Origin: Paenibacillus beijingensis
GTDB taxonomy: Bacteria; Bacillota; Bacilli; Paenibacillales; Paenibacillaceae
Reading direction: 5' to 3'
Length of the DNA: 64,000 nucleotides
NCBI RefSeq assembly: GCF_000961095.1
Contig: NZ_CP011058.1
Span: 1,703,001-1,767,000 of the forward strand
Under the pieces are notes generated by a model, which saw only the letters and a program-made list of their open reading frames with translations, had not been told where the DNA came from and ran no database searches. Below are positions 43,669 through 52,701 of this stretch, one piece after another. Made by a program: the position numbers and the translations under genes. Position 1 is the first letter of the stretch. Each line of letters opens with the position of its first letter.

Positions 43669-43730
43669 TCAGAACGTTCCCTTCATCTTCAAATAGCTGT
43701 GAGACGCTTTGAAGCATGGCCCACATTTCG

Positions 43731-43760
43731 ACTATACCACCGACTTCATATAATTGTCAA
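43731..43760 (-). promoter_or_regulatory. Predicted sigma-A promoter of the second csp gene
   Basis: On the minus strand TTGACA (43755-43760), 18 bases, TATAGT (43731-43736). The leader is about 55 bases. Confidence 0.7.
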
Positions 43761-43920
43761 TCTTTTGGTGAAAGCGAATACAACGCATGTATAGGACAGT
43801 TTAAATTGGATGTGTACCTTATATTTTTTACCCATCCGATGAATATTTTGGAACTAAACTATTCGGCTGAACGCAAAAGCTAATGAGCAAGGAGGAGAGA
43901 ATCAACAACATGAATCTTAA

Positions 43921-45756
43921 TTAAAGCATGGAATCAGGTATCTCCTGATATGATTGTTCTGTTTTATGTTGTATTTCTTGAATTAACGCAATTAGATCTT
44001 CGTCTTGGTGCTGTATTTGATTGAGATACTGCAGAGCTTTTTCGTATTCATCAATTCGATAAAATATAAAGCCCAAATTATATAATGTGTCCGCATCCTG
44101 ATGATTAATTTCCAAAGAACTTTGAAGGAACGGAATCAAGTAATTATAATGATTGCGTTGATATAACGCATTCACCAGCATATTATAAACTTTTTGAGGG
44201 TACTTAAAATGACCCTTTATATGTTGATTAACGACATCAAATATATCCTCGTTTTGAATAAGCAAGTCTATCAATTGATTAATTGTTTCCGGATCAGCCT
44301 GTTCATTGTCCATCCGAAGCAGTTTATCTAAAATTAAATGTTCCACAGCCGGCTGTGCGCTCACCCGGAATAAATATTGATACGTTCTCATTTCCTGACT
44401 TAAATGTTTGTTGGAGGTCAATTGCTGCAGTTGATCTATAATATATTGGTCCGCAGAGCTGCCCTCCAGCGTAACACTTCCAATATCAATATTATTAAAT
44501 CCGGCTCTTTCAAACATTTTAATCATTTCTTTTCTGGTAAAGAATCGGACGTGCGTTCTATCCATTAAACCCGCATCCTGATAAGTCCAGTTACCTTCCA
44601 GCATGTCTCGAATAACACTAAAGTGAGACACATTGGGAAGACTAACCAACATTTTTCCGTCTTCTTTCAAATAATTCTTTGCATTTTCGACGACTTTCCA
44701 CGGGTCATACAGATGCTCCAGAACATCTGCGAAAATAATGTAGTCAAAAAAGTTTGCCGGATAGGATAACGTCGTTTCCACATTATCGGTTCTCACATCC
44801 GCAAACCGATTAGCGATCTGTCCGGAGGCTTGATTCAGTTCAATGCCATAAAGCTCGGCGTTTGGGTACATATCCTTTATTTTGAGTAATGTTCCACCGC
44901 AGGCACAACCAACCTCCAATACTCTGATCGGTGCAGAGGCAGATTTCAGCTCAATTAAATTGATAATTTCATGACGAATAAATGTGGAATACTCTGATCT
45001 GAACCCCCATTTTTTCAAGAACCTGTCACTGTTCGTTTTCATTAAATCCGTATACTTTTGGGGTACTGAAGCGAATGTAACGCTGCCGTAATGGTGGATA
45101 AACGTATCTTTGCAAAGTAAAAGCGTGTATCCAGCCATTAGCATGCGCATTGAATAATCGTCATCTTCAAAGTTGCCCATTTCAAAGCATTCATCAAGCA
45201 TTCCGATTTTATCAACCACTTCACGCTTGATAATCATACAAAATCCAACCAACTTTAACCGCTTTTCCCACCTTGACTGATCGGAGATGTTATTACCGGC
45301 TGCAAACTGCTGCATGTCTTCCACTGTTTCGTAGTTCGTTTCAATGCTTTGGTAGTAGGAGCAACTATTTGTAATTGGCCCTGCCGCGCCCACATTAGTA
45401 GAACTATTTAGGGCGGTTAGCAAATTAGAGAGCCAATTCATTGTCACAACAGTATCGTTATTCAATAAAAGGTAATATCCTCCTTTTGAAATCTCTATTC
45501 CTTGGTTGCATCCTTTGGGAAAACCTTGATTGGTTTCATTTAAAATAGCTTTAATATCTTCCTGTTTCGCCAGCCATGCTTGTGTACCGTCACTAGAAGC
45601 ATTATCAACGACGATAATCTCGTATGTACCGGGTTCAGTATACGTTCGGATGCTCTCTATACATTGTTTGGTGTAGAGTAATTGGTTATGTGTCAATATA
45701 ATGATGCTCGTTAATTGGTTGAAGCTATTGTTCGTCCCCACGTTTATATCCCCCAT
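43921..45756 (-). CDS. Three-part glycosyltransferase (GT2) - methyltransferase - TPR protein, probable flagellin glycosylation
   Basis: A 611-residue protein. Residues 15-240 are a GT2 domain: IIILTHNQLLYTKQCIESI, IVVDNASSDGTQ and LLLNNDTVV (the metal/nucleotide site as NND). Residues 275-440 are a SAM methyltransferase: VLEVGCACGGTLL, DYIIFADVLEHLYDPW, VSLPNVSHFSV. Residues 450-611 are helical, TPR-like. The ATG at 45756 has no ribosome site; a GTG at 45741 follows GGGGGAT and may be the true start. It lies among late flagellar genes with two other GT2-TPR genes, a pattern known from flagellin glycosylation islands; the target is inferred. The gene is visibly AT-richer than its neighbours. 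Confidence 0.85.
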   Translation of the reverse strand: MGDINVGTNNSFNQLTSIIILTHNQLLYTKQCIESIRTYTEPGTYEIIVVDNASSDGTQAWLAKQEDIKAILNETNQGFPKGCNQGIEISKGGYYLLLNNDTVVTMNWLSNLLTALNSSTNVGAAGPITNSCSYYQSIETNYETVEDMQQFAAGNNISDQSRWEKRLKLVGFCMIIKREVVDKIGMLDECFEMGNFEDDDYSMRMLMAGYTLLLCKDTFIHHYGSVTFASVPQKYTDLMKTNSDRFLKKWGFRSEYSTFIRHEIINLIELKSASAPIRVLEVGCACGGTLLKIKDMYPNAELYGIELNQASGQIANRFADVRTDNVETTLSYPANFFDYIIFADVLEHLYDPWKVVENAKNYLKEDGKMLVSLPNVSHFSVIRDMLEGNWTYQDAGLMDRTHVRFFTRKEMIKMFERAGFNNIDIGSVTLEGSSADQYIIDQLQQLTSNKHLSQEMRTYQYLFRVSAQPAVEHLILDKLLRMDNEQADPETINQLIDLLIQNEDIFDVVNQHIKGHFKYPQKVYNMLVNALYQRNHYNYLIPFLQSSLEINHQDADTLYNLGFIFYRIDEYEKALQYLNQIQHQDEDLIALIQEIQHKTEQSYQEIPDSML

Positions 45757-45926
45757 CGGTTCTCATGGTAGTAGCGCTATAAGTGTTATCGTCATTTCAG
45801 TTTGTTTCGATTAACTTTTTTGGCGTGGCCTGGGTTACCGCTTTCTATGATTAGCATTCCTAATAAAAAGGGTCAATTATGACGATAAACAATATTAAAC
45901 TACGTATTCACCCAGGAGAATGAACG

Positions 45927-47876
45927 ATGCTAATCTCATTATGTATGATTGTCAAAAATGAAGAAGAGGTGCTGGAACGCTGTCTGGACAGCGTTAAAGA
46001 TATTGCAGATGAAATCATCATTATCGATACGGGATCGACCGATCGGACGAAGAATATCGCTGCCAAATACACCAAACATATCTACGATTACGTCTGGACC
46101 AATGACTTTGCAGCAGCCAGAAACGAAGGCATACGCAGAGCGAATTCGAAATGGGTTCTCGTTATGGATGCCGACGAATATTTCAATCCCGCAGATGCAT
46201 TAAAGCTGCGGAGTTTTCTGGAAACCGAGACTCCGCAGGAGAGCGTCATTTATGCCGTTAATGTCGTAAGTTTTATCGGTAGCTCAATGGAACAGAGCAT
46301 GATCAATACGGGCGAAGTTCCGCGTCTTTTCCCAAACCATTCCAACTTATTTTTCACGCGGCCTATTCACGAACAACTGCACTCTCTCAACGGAACGGCT
46401 CTTACCGTTTATTTGGCCCCTGTGTCCATGTATCATACCGGTTACTTAAAAGGCGTGGTCGAAGCCAAAGAGAAATCAAAACGGAATGCGAGTATTTTCA
46501 CGGAGTTAAAAAAAACGACCGGATATTCGGCGTATGATTATTACACAATCGGCAACGAATACGGCATTAAAGACGATATTCCAAAAGCAATCTACTACTA
46601 CGAAAGAGCTTTGAAAAAATCGGAAAAGCTGACAAGCCGCTCCTGGTATCCCCGCTGCGTCATATCGCTGATTCAATGTTACCTGCTTCAGCACCGTTTT
46701 TACGATGCCTGGACATTGATAGAACAACGGCTGTCTAACTGGCGCCAATATCCGGAGTACAACTGTTTCAAAGGGAATATTTATTATTATTTGGGGCTTT
46801 TTGAAGAAGCTAAGCTCGCTTACGAAGAGACGATCACGGCTGCAGATGAACTGGCGAAATCGACTCATCTATTTTGGCTGGACAGCGCGGAATTTGCATC
46901 TACGATCCCTTTGCAAAAATTATTGGAGATCTCAAATGCTGAAAATAATACGGAAAAAACCATCTATTATTTAACCAAATTGCTGATGCAAAACCCTTAT
47001 GATTATAAGGCATTGGCACAATTAATGGAGCTGCTTTTGCTCTCGGACCCGCCCGCTTCAGTTATGACGTTTTTGAGTCGTACGTATAATGAAAACGATG
47101 TTAAACATCTTCTCATTTTGTTTAAGGTGAGTTTATCACTTGGGTCAGAAGAACTGGCTGCCCATTACTATCATCAATTAAAAACGAACGATCAAGAGCT
47201 TAAGCCTGCCGATTTGCTGGACTTTTATTTGCTTGTTGGCGACCGGAAGCGGTATGAATCAACGCTGCAGCAATTTGAAGCCCATATGAAAATGAGCGAG
47301 GAGCTGTTAGTCAATCGAATATCCGCTTCGCTCATCTGGAACGATTCCGATTATTATAACCGTATATCCATTGAACAGAATGACGGCTTGTTCACCACGT
47401 ATAAGACTTATCAGCAGATAATTAATCGTGAAAATATCGATCTGGAGTCGATTCAAGTTTCGCTTATCGTTTATAAGCTGCTATCCAGACTCTTTCAATT
47501 AAGACAGTATGAAATTTATGATCAGCTGGTGAATAAGATCAGCAATTCCGATATCGTCAACTCTCTTGCAAATTTTCTGTACAAAAAGAAACAGTTCGAC
47601 TTATCTATGAATTACTACTCGATTCTGCTGCAGGAAAACCAGCTCGACGGTACAAGTTTGGAAAATCTGGCCTTTTATCATTTTAATAATGGCTTTGTCT
47701 CTGAAGGGTTGGAGTTTCTTGAAGCGGCAATCGAAAAACGTCCCCATGAGCCATACCTTTATGTATTGTACTTGCAGCGTTGCACCGATCGCGTTAAAAA
47801 AGAAACATACCGTCAGCAATTCGGATTTAACTATCCGCAGCTAAAGAAAATTCCCGCTATTAATAAATTCCTGTAA
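45927..47876 (+). CDS. GT2 glycosyltransferase with long TPR-like C-terminal region
   Basis: A 649-residue protein with an N-terminal GT2 domain (residues 1-210): SLCMIVKNEEEVLERCLDSV, IIIDTGSTDRT and the DXD-type WVLVMDADEYF. Residues 220-640 are a long solenoid of TPR-like helices. The class (SunS/glycosyltransferase with TPR) often modifies proteins on Ser, Thr or Cys. It is the only plus-strand gene in the flagellar block, divergent from the GT2-methyltransferase gene. CAGGAGAATGAACG gives a good ribosome site. AT-rich composition suggests transfer. Flagellin as target is inferred from position. Confidence 0.85.
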   Translation: MLISLCMIVKNEEEVLERCLDSVKDIADEIIIIDTGSTDRTKNIAAKYTKHIYDYVWTNDFAAARNEGIRRANSKWVLVMDADEYFNPADALKLRSFLETETPQESVIYAVNVVSFIGSSMEQSMINTGEVPRLFPNHSNLFFTRPIHEQLHSLNGTALTVYLAPVSMYHTGYLKGVVEAKEKSKRNASIFTELKKTTGYSAYDYYTIGNEYGIKDDIPKAIYYYERALKKSEKLTSRSWYPRCVISLIQCYLLQHRFYDAWTLIEQRLSNWRQYPEYNCFKGNIYYYLGLFEEAKLAYEETITAADELAKSTHLFWLDSAEFASTIPLQKLLEISNAENNTEKTIYYLTKLLMQNPYDYKALAQLMELLLLSDPPASVMTFLSRTYNENDVKHLLILFKVSLSLGSEELAAHYYHQLKTNDQELKPADLLDFYLLVGDRKRYESTLQQFEAHMKMSEELLVNRISASLIWNDSDYYNRISIEQNDGLFTTYKTYQQIINRENIDLESIQVSLIVYKLLSRLFQLRQYEIYDQLVNKISNSDIVNSLANFLYKKKQFDLSMNYYSILLQENQLDGTSLENLAFYHFNNGFVSEGLEFLEAAIEKRPHEPYLYVLYLQRCTDRVKKETYRQQFGFNYPQLKKIPAINKFL

Positions 47877-47907
47877 TTGAACTGAATCTTAGAGCCGTTT
47901 ATGAAGT

Positions 47908-47946
47908 AAAAAGGGATTCTCATCAGCCGTCATGAGAATCCCTTTT
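47908..47946. terminator. Bidirectional terminator between the GT2 gene and fliT
   Basis: aaaagggattctcat...atgagaatcccttttatt: 15-base perfect stem with A and T runs on either side, 32 bases past the plus-strand stop and 4 bases past the fliT stop on the other strand. Confidence 0.93.
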
Positions 47947-47950
47947 ATTA

Positions 47951-48280
47951 TTATTTTCGTTTGTCGAAAAATGAACTTCCTGCGTTATAATCACCATCAT
48001 AAACCTTTTTTTGCATCCGGGATTGTTGAATTTTTTGCAGTCCAACCGATGCTTCCACTTTTAATTGATTCATTCTCCCAAGAATAGCCCCGTCAAATTC
48101 GTTTAACTTGCTTAGCGTTGTTTGATCCGATTCATTTATTCTGTTTAACGTTTGCATCTCAACTAACGCACGCTCACGAAGCTCCACAAGATGAACCAGT
48201 CGTTCATAATCAACGGAAGATAAATCCTCCATGAGTGCAGCCGTTTCCTTAAACAACATTTCCAACGTTGATAAGCTCAT
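47951..48280 (-). CDS. fliT: FliT-like flagellar protein
   Basis: A 109-residue, nearly all-helical protein (MSLSTLEMLFKETAALMEDLSS...) placed directly after fliS, where fliT lies in B. subtilis. FliT-type proteins are small export chaperones of the filament cap FliD. The ATG at 48280 begins 8 bases after the fliS stop; a longer form from 48331 would overlap fliS by 43 bases. Sequence alone is not diagnostic, so the name rests mostly on position, size and helicity. Confidence 0.65.
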   Translation of the reverse strand: MSLSTLEMLFKETAALMEDLSSVDYERLVHLVELRERALVEMQTLNRINESDQTTLSKLNEFDGAILGRMNQLKVEASVGLQKIQQSRMQKKVYDGDYNAGSSFFDKRK

Positions 48281-48288
48281 GATGCGGC

Positions 48289-48669
48289 CTACGGACTTGC
48301 AGGGACTGCTGTCTTCGAAATTTGCTTCCATGCATCCCTTAGTTCTTGAAGTAGCCCAAGCACCTCTGTCGCGATCCTTGCTTCCTTCTTAATATTTGCT
48401 TGAATAAGCTGATAGAGCAAGTATTCATAGATCCGGGCAAGATCTTTGGAAATGGGATAATTAAAATCCAACGCTGCGGTTAATTCATGAATAACGGATT
48501 CGGCCTTGCATAGATACTCATTTGCATGCTCATATTGTTTGGTTTCTATGCCGCTTATGCCTTGCTTGGTAAAGCGAATCGCGCCATCGTACAGCATCAG
48601 AACGAGTTGGATCGGCGTCGCGGTTTGGGCGGATAATTGCTGGTATTTCTGATAAGGCGATTGAATCAA
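48289..48669 (-). CDS. fliS: Flagellin export chaperone FliS
   Basis: A 126-residue helical protein beginning SPYQKYQQLSAQTATPIQLVLMLYDGAIRF, the clear FliS family signature. It caps the C-terminus of newly made flagellin until export and, in B. subtilis, works with FliW. It lies 20 bases after fliD and is transcribed from the flaG sigma-D promoter. Confidence 0.95.
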   Translation of the reverse strand: MIQSPYQKYQQLSAQTATPIQLVLMLYDGAIRFTKQGISGIETKQYEHANEYLCKAESVIHELTAALDFNYPISKDLARIYEYLLYQLIQANIKKEARIATEVLGLLQELRDAWKQISKTAVPASP

Positions 48670-48689
48670 ACCGGATCACTCCTTCTTAC

Positions 48690-50183
48690 TTACATGTTGC
48701 CGGAAAATGCTGACGATTGTGAACTATATCTGTTTATCGCCGTTTCCATTGCCGTAAATTGTTTATAATATTGATTTTCTTTACTCATCAAGTAGCTGTT
48801 CATGTTATCGATGCGCTTCTGCAAATCGCGAACCTGTTCGCTTAACATCGAACTGGCAATAAAAGCCCCGCTTTTATCCGTGCTGTAAGATGACGTTCCC
48901 GCTTTTTCAGACAATCGCTGGAGAGAACTCATGACCGTATCACTCAGTTTATTAAACAAACCCGTATCGGAGCTTGCCGGAGAACTGTCGGATCCTTTTG
49001 CCGTAAATAACGCCATCACGGCATCCGGATTTTGTTCGATGGACTGACGGAGCTTGCTCTCATCTTCAATCACTAATTTTCCGTATTCATTCCACTTTCC
49101 CGTATTAATACCTACCGATTGAATATTTGTAATGGAACTGTCTCCCGTCGAAACGACCGCAACGGCTGCCACCCGCATATCGGAAATCATGGACGATAAA
49201 ATGGTATCGTCGCTGATTAGGCCGCTTCTGGCCTTCTTCTCCCAAAGCTCGACTTCGCTTTCCTTCATGTCGGCTTTCTGAGCATCGGATAAAGGGGTAA
49301 AACTGCGGTACCTTTGTTCGTTCAGCTTGCCGTTTACTTGGTCAAGAACGGAATTGTAATCGGTGATAAAAGATTTAATGGTGTTTAAAATCGAATCGGT
49401 GTCCACTTTCGATGTGATGGTCGACGCGCCGCTGCTGCCTGACTCCGCCTTAAGCTGCAGACTAAATCCATTAACCGTAACATTATTGCTTGCGGATTTC
49501 ATGCTTAGGCCGTTGACCTTATACTGTGCATCCTCACCGGCAGTAACAGCTGACGAAGTAATACCACCCATGCCGGAAATCGTGATCGATTTGTTTCCGG
49601 TCGTGTTGGATGTAATCGACAGCAAACCCGATTGGCTGTCCAGCATTGCGGTAACATTAGCACCTTTATCCGCGTTAATTTTGGCGAGGACGCCGCTTAA
49701 GGTATCATTTTTATTATAAACGATATCCGCCCCGCCTATCGTTAACTTGCCGCTGTCCGGATCAGAAGAACCTGAATCTTGAACAAACAGACCTAAATTC
49801 CCCATCGTTTTGGAGGAATCAATAGGCGCACCATTAAGCTGAACCATCGTATTCGCTGCAGTCGCCAAGCTTCCTACCGTAACCGAAAGCGAACCGTTGG
49901 CGGCACTGCTTGTCGAAGTAACGGATACGGATGACGTGTTTCCTGTAACCTCTGAAGTTCTGGCGCTCATACTGGTTGCAGTATTATATTTCGCCAACTT
50001 GTTGTTCCGAAAATCAACCAACGATGTGCTGACATCCCGGTAAGCTTCCTGCTGCCAGTTGATCGTTGTTTGTTTTTGTTTTAACTTGTCCAGCTTGGAA
50101 TTTTCCGCTTTCATTAACGTTTTCACCATTGCGTCAATATCAAGCCCCGATGTAAAACCGGATATTCTTAACAGGTCGCTCAC
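48690..50183 (-). CDS. fliD: Flagellar filament cap protein FliD (HAP2)
   Basis: A 497-residue protein: N-terminal LRISGFTSGLDIDAMVKTLMKAE, the normal FliD start, a Ser/Thr/Gly-rich middle, and the C-terminal coiled coil (about 440-490, LSEQVRDLQKRIDNMNSYLMSKENQYYKQFTAMETAI). It caps the filament tip and helps flagellin polymerise. It lies 17 bases after flaG. Confidence 0.96.
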   Translation of the reverse strand: MSDLLRISGFTSGLDIDAMVKTLMKAENSKLDKLKQKQTTINWQQEAYRDVSTSLVDFRNNKLAKYNTATSMSARTSEVTGNTSSVSVTSTSSAANGSLSVTVGSLATAANTMVQLNGAPIDSSKTMGNLGLFVQDSGSSDPDSGKLTIGGADIVYNKNDTLSGVLAKINADKGANVTAMLDSQSGLLSITSNTTGNKSITISGMGGITSSAVTAGEDAQYKVNGLSMKSASNNVTVNGFSLQLKAESGSSGASTITSKVDTDSILNTIKSFITDYNSVLDQVNGKLNEQRYRSFTPLSDAQKADMKESEVELWEKKARSGLISDDTILSSMISDMRVAAVAVVSTGDSSITNIQSVGINTGKWNEYGKLVIEDESKLRQSIEQNPDAVMALFTAKGSDSSPASSDTGLFNKLSDTVMSSLQRLSEKAGTSSYSTDKSGAFIASSMLSEQVRDLQKRIDNMNSYLMSKENQYYKQFTAMETAINRYSSQSSAFSGNM

Positions 50184-50200
50184 TCTCCCGCTGCCTCCTT

Positions 50201-50581
50201 CTATACTTTATGATCAATTAAAATCCCTGCGATTTCCATCATTTTGGCCGCTATATCCAGCGTTTTCTCCGACGGAATTTCACGAATCATTTCGCCGGTG
50301 TCCTTGTCTAACACTTTGATCATAATGGCATTTGTTTCTTTATGAACCGAAAACTCAAATGTGGTGTGCGGACCTTCCATCGCCTTGATCGCGCGGTCGA
50401 CCGCTTTAATTTTCTGTTCATCGCCGATTGTTATTTTTTCGCCCCGAAGCTGAGCCAGGCGAAGCGCTTCCGTTGTATTGATTAACTGGTTTTTATTACT
50501 GTCGGATTTAAGTGATTCGTTGGTGTTTGTGTCTGTAAGCATCGGTTGTCCTGTACTGACCGAAGTAATTTTCATTGACAT
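50201..50581 (-). CDS. flaG: FlaG-family flagellar protein (YvyC)
   Basis: A 126-residue protein whose C-terminal half FEFSVHKETNAIMIKVLDKDTGEMIREIPSEKTLDIAAKM is the FlaG domain. Its role is unclear in most species; it affects filament length or stability. First gene of the flaG-fliD-fliS-fliT transcript, with a perfect sigma-D promoter 33 bases upstream. Confidence 0.92.
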   Translation of the reverse strand: MSMKITSVSTGQPMLTDTNTNESLKSDSNKNQLINTTEALRLAQLRGEKITIGDEQKIKAVDRAIKAMEGPHTTFEFSVHKETNAIMIKVLDKDTGEMIREIPSEKTLDIAAKMMEIAGILIDHKV

Positions 50582-50614
50582 AACCCCATCCCGATTTAAT
50601 TCTTTCTATAAGTT

Positions 50615-50641
50615 ATATCGGCTGCTGTCGGTAAGGTTTTA
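50615..50641 (-). promoter_or_regulatory. Sigma-D promoter of flaG-fliD-fliS-fliT
   Basis: On the minus strand TAAA (50638-50641), 15 bases, GCCGATAT (50615-50622): exact match to the Bacillus sigma-D consensus. Confidence 0.93.
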
Positions 50642-50653
50642 ATATGTATGTTT

Positions 50654-51727
50654 TTATTTTGCGTATCTCATCGTTGAAAGACGGTTCTTCGCCTTGTCAT
50701 ATCCTAATTCCGCTGCCGCCTCGTAGCATGATTCGGCTTGCCGGGCATGCTCCGTCATTTCGTAGTAAACTCCTAAATTGTATAAAGCAGCATACGATCC
50801 CGTACCGGATACGCAGTCGTAACGGTCCGTTTCGCCGATCGCAATACAAGTTTTATAAGAAAGCTCGATTCGGGATAAAAGATGAATATATCTTTCCGGA
50901 TTACTCAGAATGAAATCCAGATAAAAAATCCCGCAAGCAAAATGATAATCGGGAAATCCTTGTACGAATGAATGGTTTTTTTCAATGATGGAAATAGCTT
51001 TCTCAAACTCCCGGGCAGCTATTAAGGCATATAAATACTGCACGACTGCGTTCGGGGCATATCTTTCCTGGCCGGTTAAGTTTTCATAAGACAACCGTAA
51101 GTAATGGCAGGCTTCATTCAGCAGGTTAATGCCTTTATATTGTTTGCCTAATTGGTAATAGTTGTATGTATTGTTTTGATCCTCTTCAAGCTCTTTCAGC
51201 AATAAAGGAATATTCCGCTGCGATTTATCCGTGTTCAAATAACCGTCGTGACGAACCGTAATAGGTACTTTAACTCGCAGCAAGTCCGAATCGGCCTGTT
51301 CGTGTATACGTCCCTTAAACATCACGCCGGCAGGAAGCAAACGGGTTATAAAATCTCGCGATTCGTTGAATTCACCATCGTCAACCGTTTCGCTTATCAG
51401 TTCAATTCGGCCTAATCCTTTCGATTGCGCCATAAATTGCCGGATGGCTTCACGGTTGAAATGCGTCATATATTCGTCCGCATCCAAAACAAGATTCCAC
51501 TTAGAAGATGATTGGGACAGCGCATAGTTACGAGCTTCAGCAAAATGATCATTCCATCGGCAGTCAAATACGGCGGCTCCGTAATTCTTTGCAATCGACT
51601 GTGTCCCGTCCGTTGAACCCGTATCGGCGATGATGATTTCATCAACGTAAGGAGATGCGCTCTCTAAGCAGCGGGGCAGCTTTGCGGCTTCATTGCGTAC
51701 AATCATGACCAGAGACAGCTTATTCAT
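50654..51727 (-). CDS. GT2 glycosyltransferase with TPR-like C-terminal region, next to flagellin
   Basis: A 357-residue protein: GT2 domain (residues 1-220) with SLVMIVRNEAAKLPRCLES, IIADTGSTDGTQ and WNLVLDADEY, then TPR-like helices (about 225-357). It resembles the protein at 45927-47876 in both parts. The ATG at 51727 follows AGGGGAAAACGA. It lies directly after hag, whose terminator is only 25 bases upstream of it, so it may be expressed by read-through of flagellin transcripts. Flagellin is the most likely acceptor; this is inferred from position. Confidence 0.85.
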   Translation of the reverse strand: MNKLSLVMIVRNEAAKLPRCLESASPYVDEIIIADTGSTDGTQSIAKNYGAAVFDCRWNDHFAEARNYALSQSSSKWNLVLDADEYMTHFNREAIRQFMAQSKGLGRIELISETVDDGEFNESRDFITRLLPAGVMFKGRIHEQADSDLLRVKVPITVRHDGYLNTDKSQRNIPLLLKELEEDQNNTYNYYQLGKQYKGINLLNEACHYLRLSYENLTGQERYAPNAVVQYLYALIAAREFEKAISIIEKNHSFVQGFPDYHFACGIFYLDFILSNPERYIHLLSRIELSYKTCIAIGETDRYDCVSGTGSYAALYNLGVYYEMTEHARQAESCYEAAAELGYDKAKNRLSTMRYAK

Positions 51728-51751
51728 TCGTTTTCCCCTGTTCATTCGAAG

Positions 51752-51793
51752 TAAAAAGGGACCTCAGAAGTAAATTCCAAGGTCCCTCTTTCA
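51752..51793 (-). terminator. Intrinsic terminator of hag
   Basis: On the minus strand agggaccttgg...tgaggtccctttttac: 8-base stem, long loop and T run, starting 16 bases after the hag stop. Confidence 0.85.
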
Positions 51794-51808
51794 TGAAAAA
51801 AATGACGA

Positions 51809-52576
51809 TTAGCGAAGCAGCGACAGTACGCCTTGCGGCGCGGAGTTGGCCTGAGCCAGCATCGACTGCGAAGCTTGAAGCAGGATGTTGTTTTTGGTGA
51901 GCTGTACCATTTCTTTTGCCATATCCGTATCGCGGATACGGGACTCCGAAGCGGTAAGGTTTTCCGTCGTTGTTCCCAAGTTGTTGGACGTGTATTCCAG
52001 ACGGTTTTGCAGGGCGCCCAGTTTGCCGCGCTCGGAAGCAACTGCTGTAATCGCAGTGTTGATTTCTGCGAGCGTTTTTGCCGACCCAAGTGACGAGAAA
52101 CTTGCAGTTATAATCGTACCAATCGCAATAACCGTTCCTTTATCGTCAGTCGCGATGCTGGCACCCGCAGTAATGCTGATACCATTAAAAGTAGTGTTGT
52201 TGATAATGTTATCGATTTGCGAACCGAGTGCGTTCAATTCCAGATCGATGTTGTCTTTATCTGCCGTTTGGTACGTGCCGTTCGCTTTTTGAACGTTCAG
52301 CTCTTTCATGCGGGTCAGCATTGCGGATACTTCGTTCAGCGCGCCCTCAGCCGTTTGCACGAAGGAGATGCCGTCTTGCGTGTTGCGTTGAGCTTGCTCC
52401 AGGCCGCGGATTTGGCCGCGCATGTTCTCGGAAATGGAGAGACCTGCAGCGTCGTCGGCAGCGCGGTTAATGCGCAGACCGGAAGATAGCTTCTCCATGT
52501 TTTTGCTTGAGTTAGCTTGGTTCAATCCCATGTTGCGGTGCGTGTTTAATGCGCTAATATTGTGGTTGATAATCAT
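51809..52576 (-). CDS. hag: Flagellin
   Basis: A 255-residue flagellin with the conserved helical ends D0/D1: MIINHNISALNTHRNMGLNQANSSKNMEKLSSGLRINRAADDAAGLSISENMRGQ, cut here to the family start, and a C-terminus ending SMLAQANSAPQGVLSLLR. The variable surface domain is almost absent (only about residues 125-180, Ala/Ile/Thr-rich), so filaments should be thin, with few glycosylation positions. Leader: AGGGAGGA ribosome site, a CsrA-type hairpin (52610-52623) and a perfect sigma-D promoter. It follows csrA. Confidence 0.97.
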   Translation of the reverse strand: MIINHNISALNTHRNMGLNQANSSKNMEKLSSGLRINRAADDAAGLSISENMRGQIRGLEQAQRNTQDGISFVQTAEGALNEVSAMLTRMKELNVQKANGTYQTADKDNIDLELNALGSQIDNIINNTTFNGISITAGASIATDDKGTVIAIGTIITASFSSLGSAKTLAEINTAITAVASERGKLGALQNRLEYTSNNLGTTTENLTASESRIRDTDMAKEMVQLTKNNILLQASQSMLAQANSAPQGVLSLLR

Positions 52577-52609
52577 GAGAATATTCCTCCCTGAATGGTT
52601 AAGTTAGTC

Positions 52610-52623
52610 CCGCATCCTTGCGG
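52610..52623 (-). promoter_or_regulatory. CsrA-type GGA hairpin in the hag leader
   Basis: On the minus strand CCGCA-AGGA-TGCGG: a stem with GGA in the loop, the CsrA recognition form. It lies 34 bases before the hag start, and a second GGA lies in the ribosome site (GGGAGGA), as in the two-site control of B. subtilis hag. Confidence 0.8.
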
Positions 52624-52667
52624 TAAAGCGACATCAGGTCGGCCGCCCTTTATCAGCTCTAAACTAT

Positions 52668-52694
52668 ATATCGGCGAAAATGGTCGATTGTTTA
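52668..52694 (-). promoter_or_regulatory. Sigma-D promoter of hag
   Basis: On the minus strand TAAA (52691-52694), 15 bases, GCCGATAT (52668-52675): exact consensus. It begins 8 bases beyond the csrA stop. Confidence 0.95.
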
Positions 52695-52701
52695 GTTCTT
52701 C

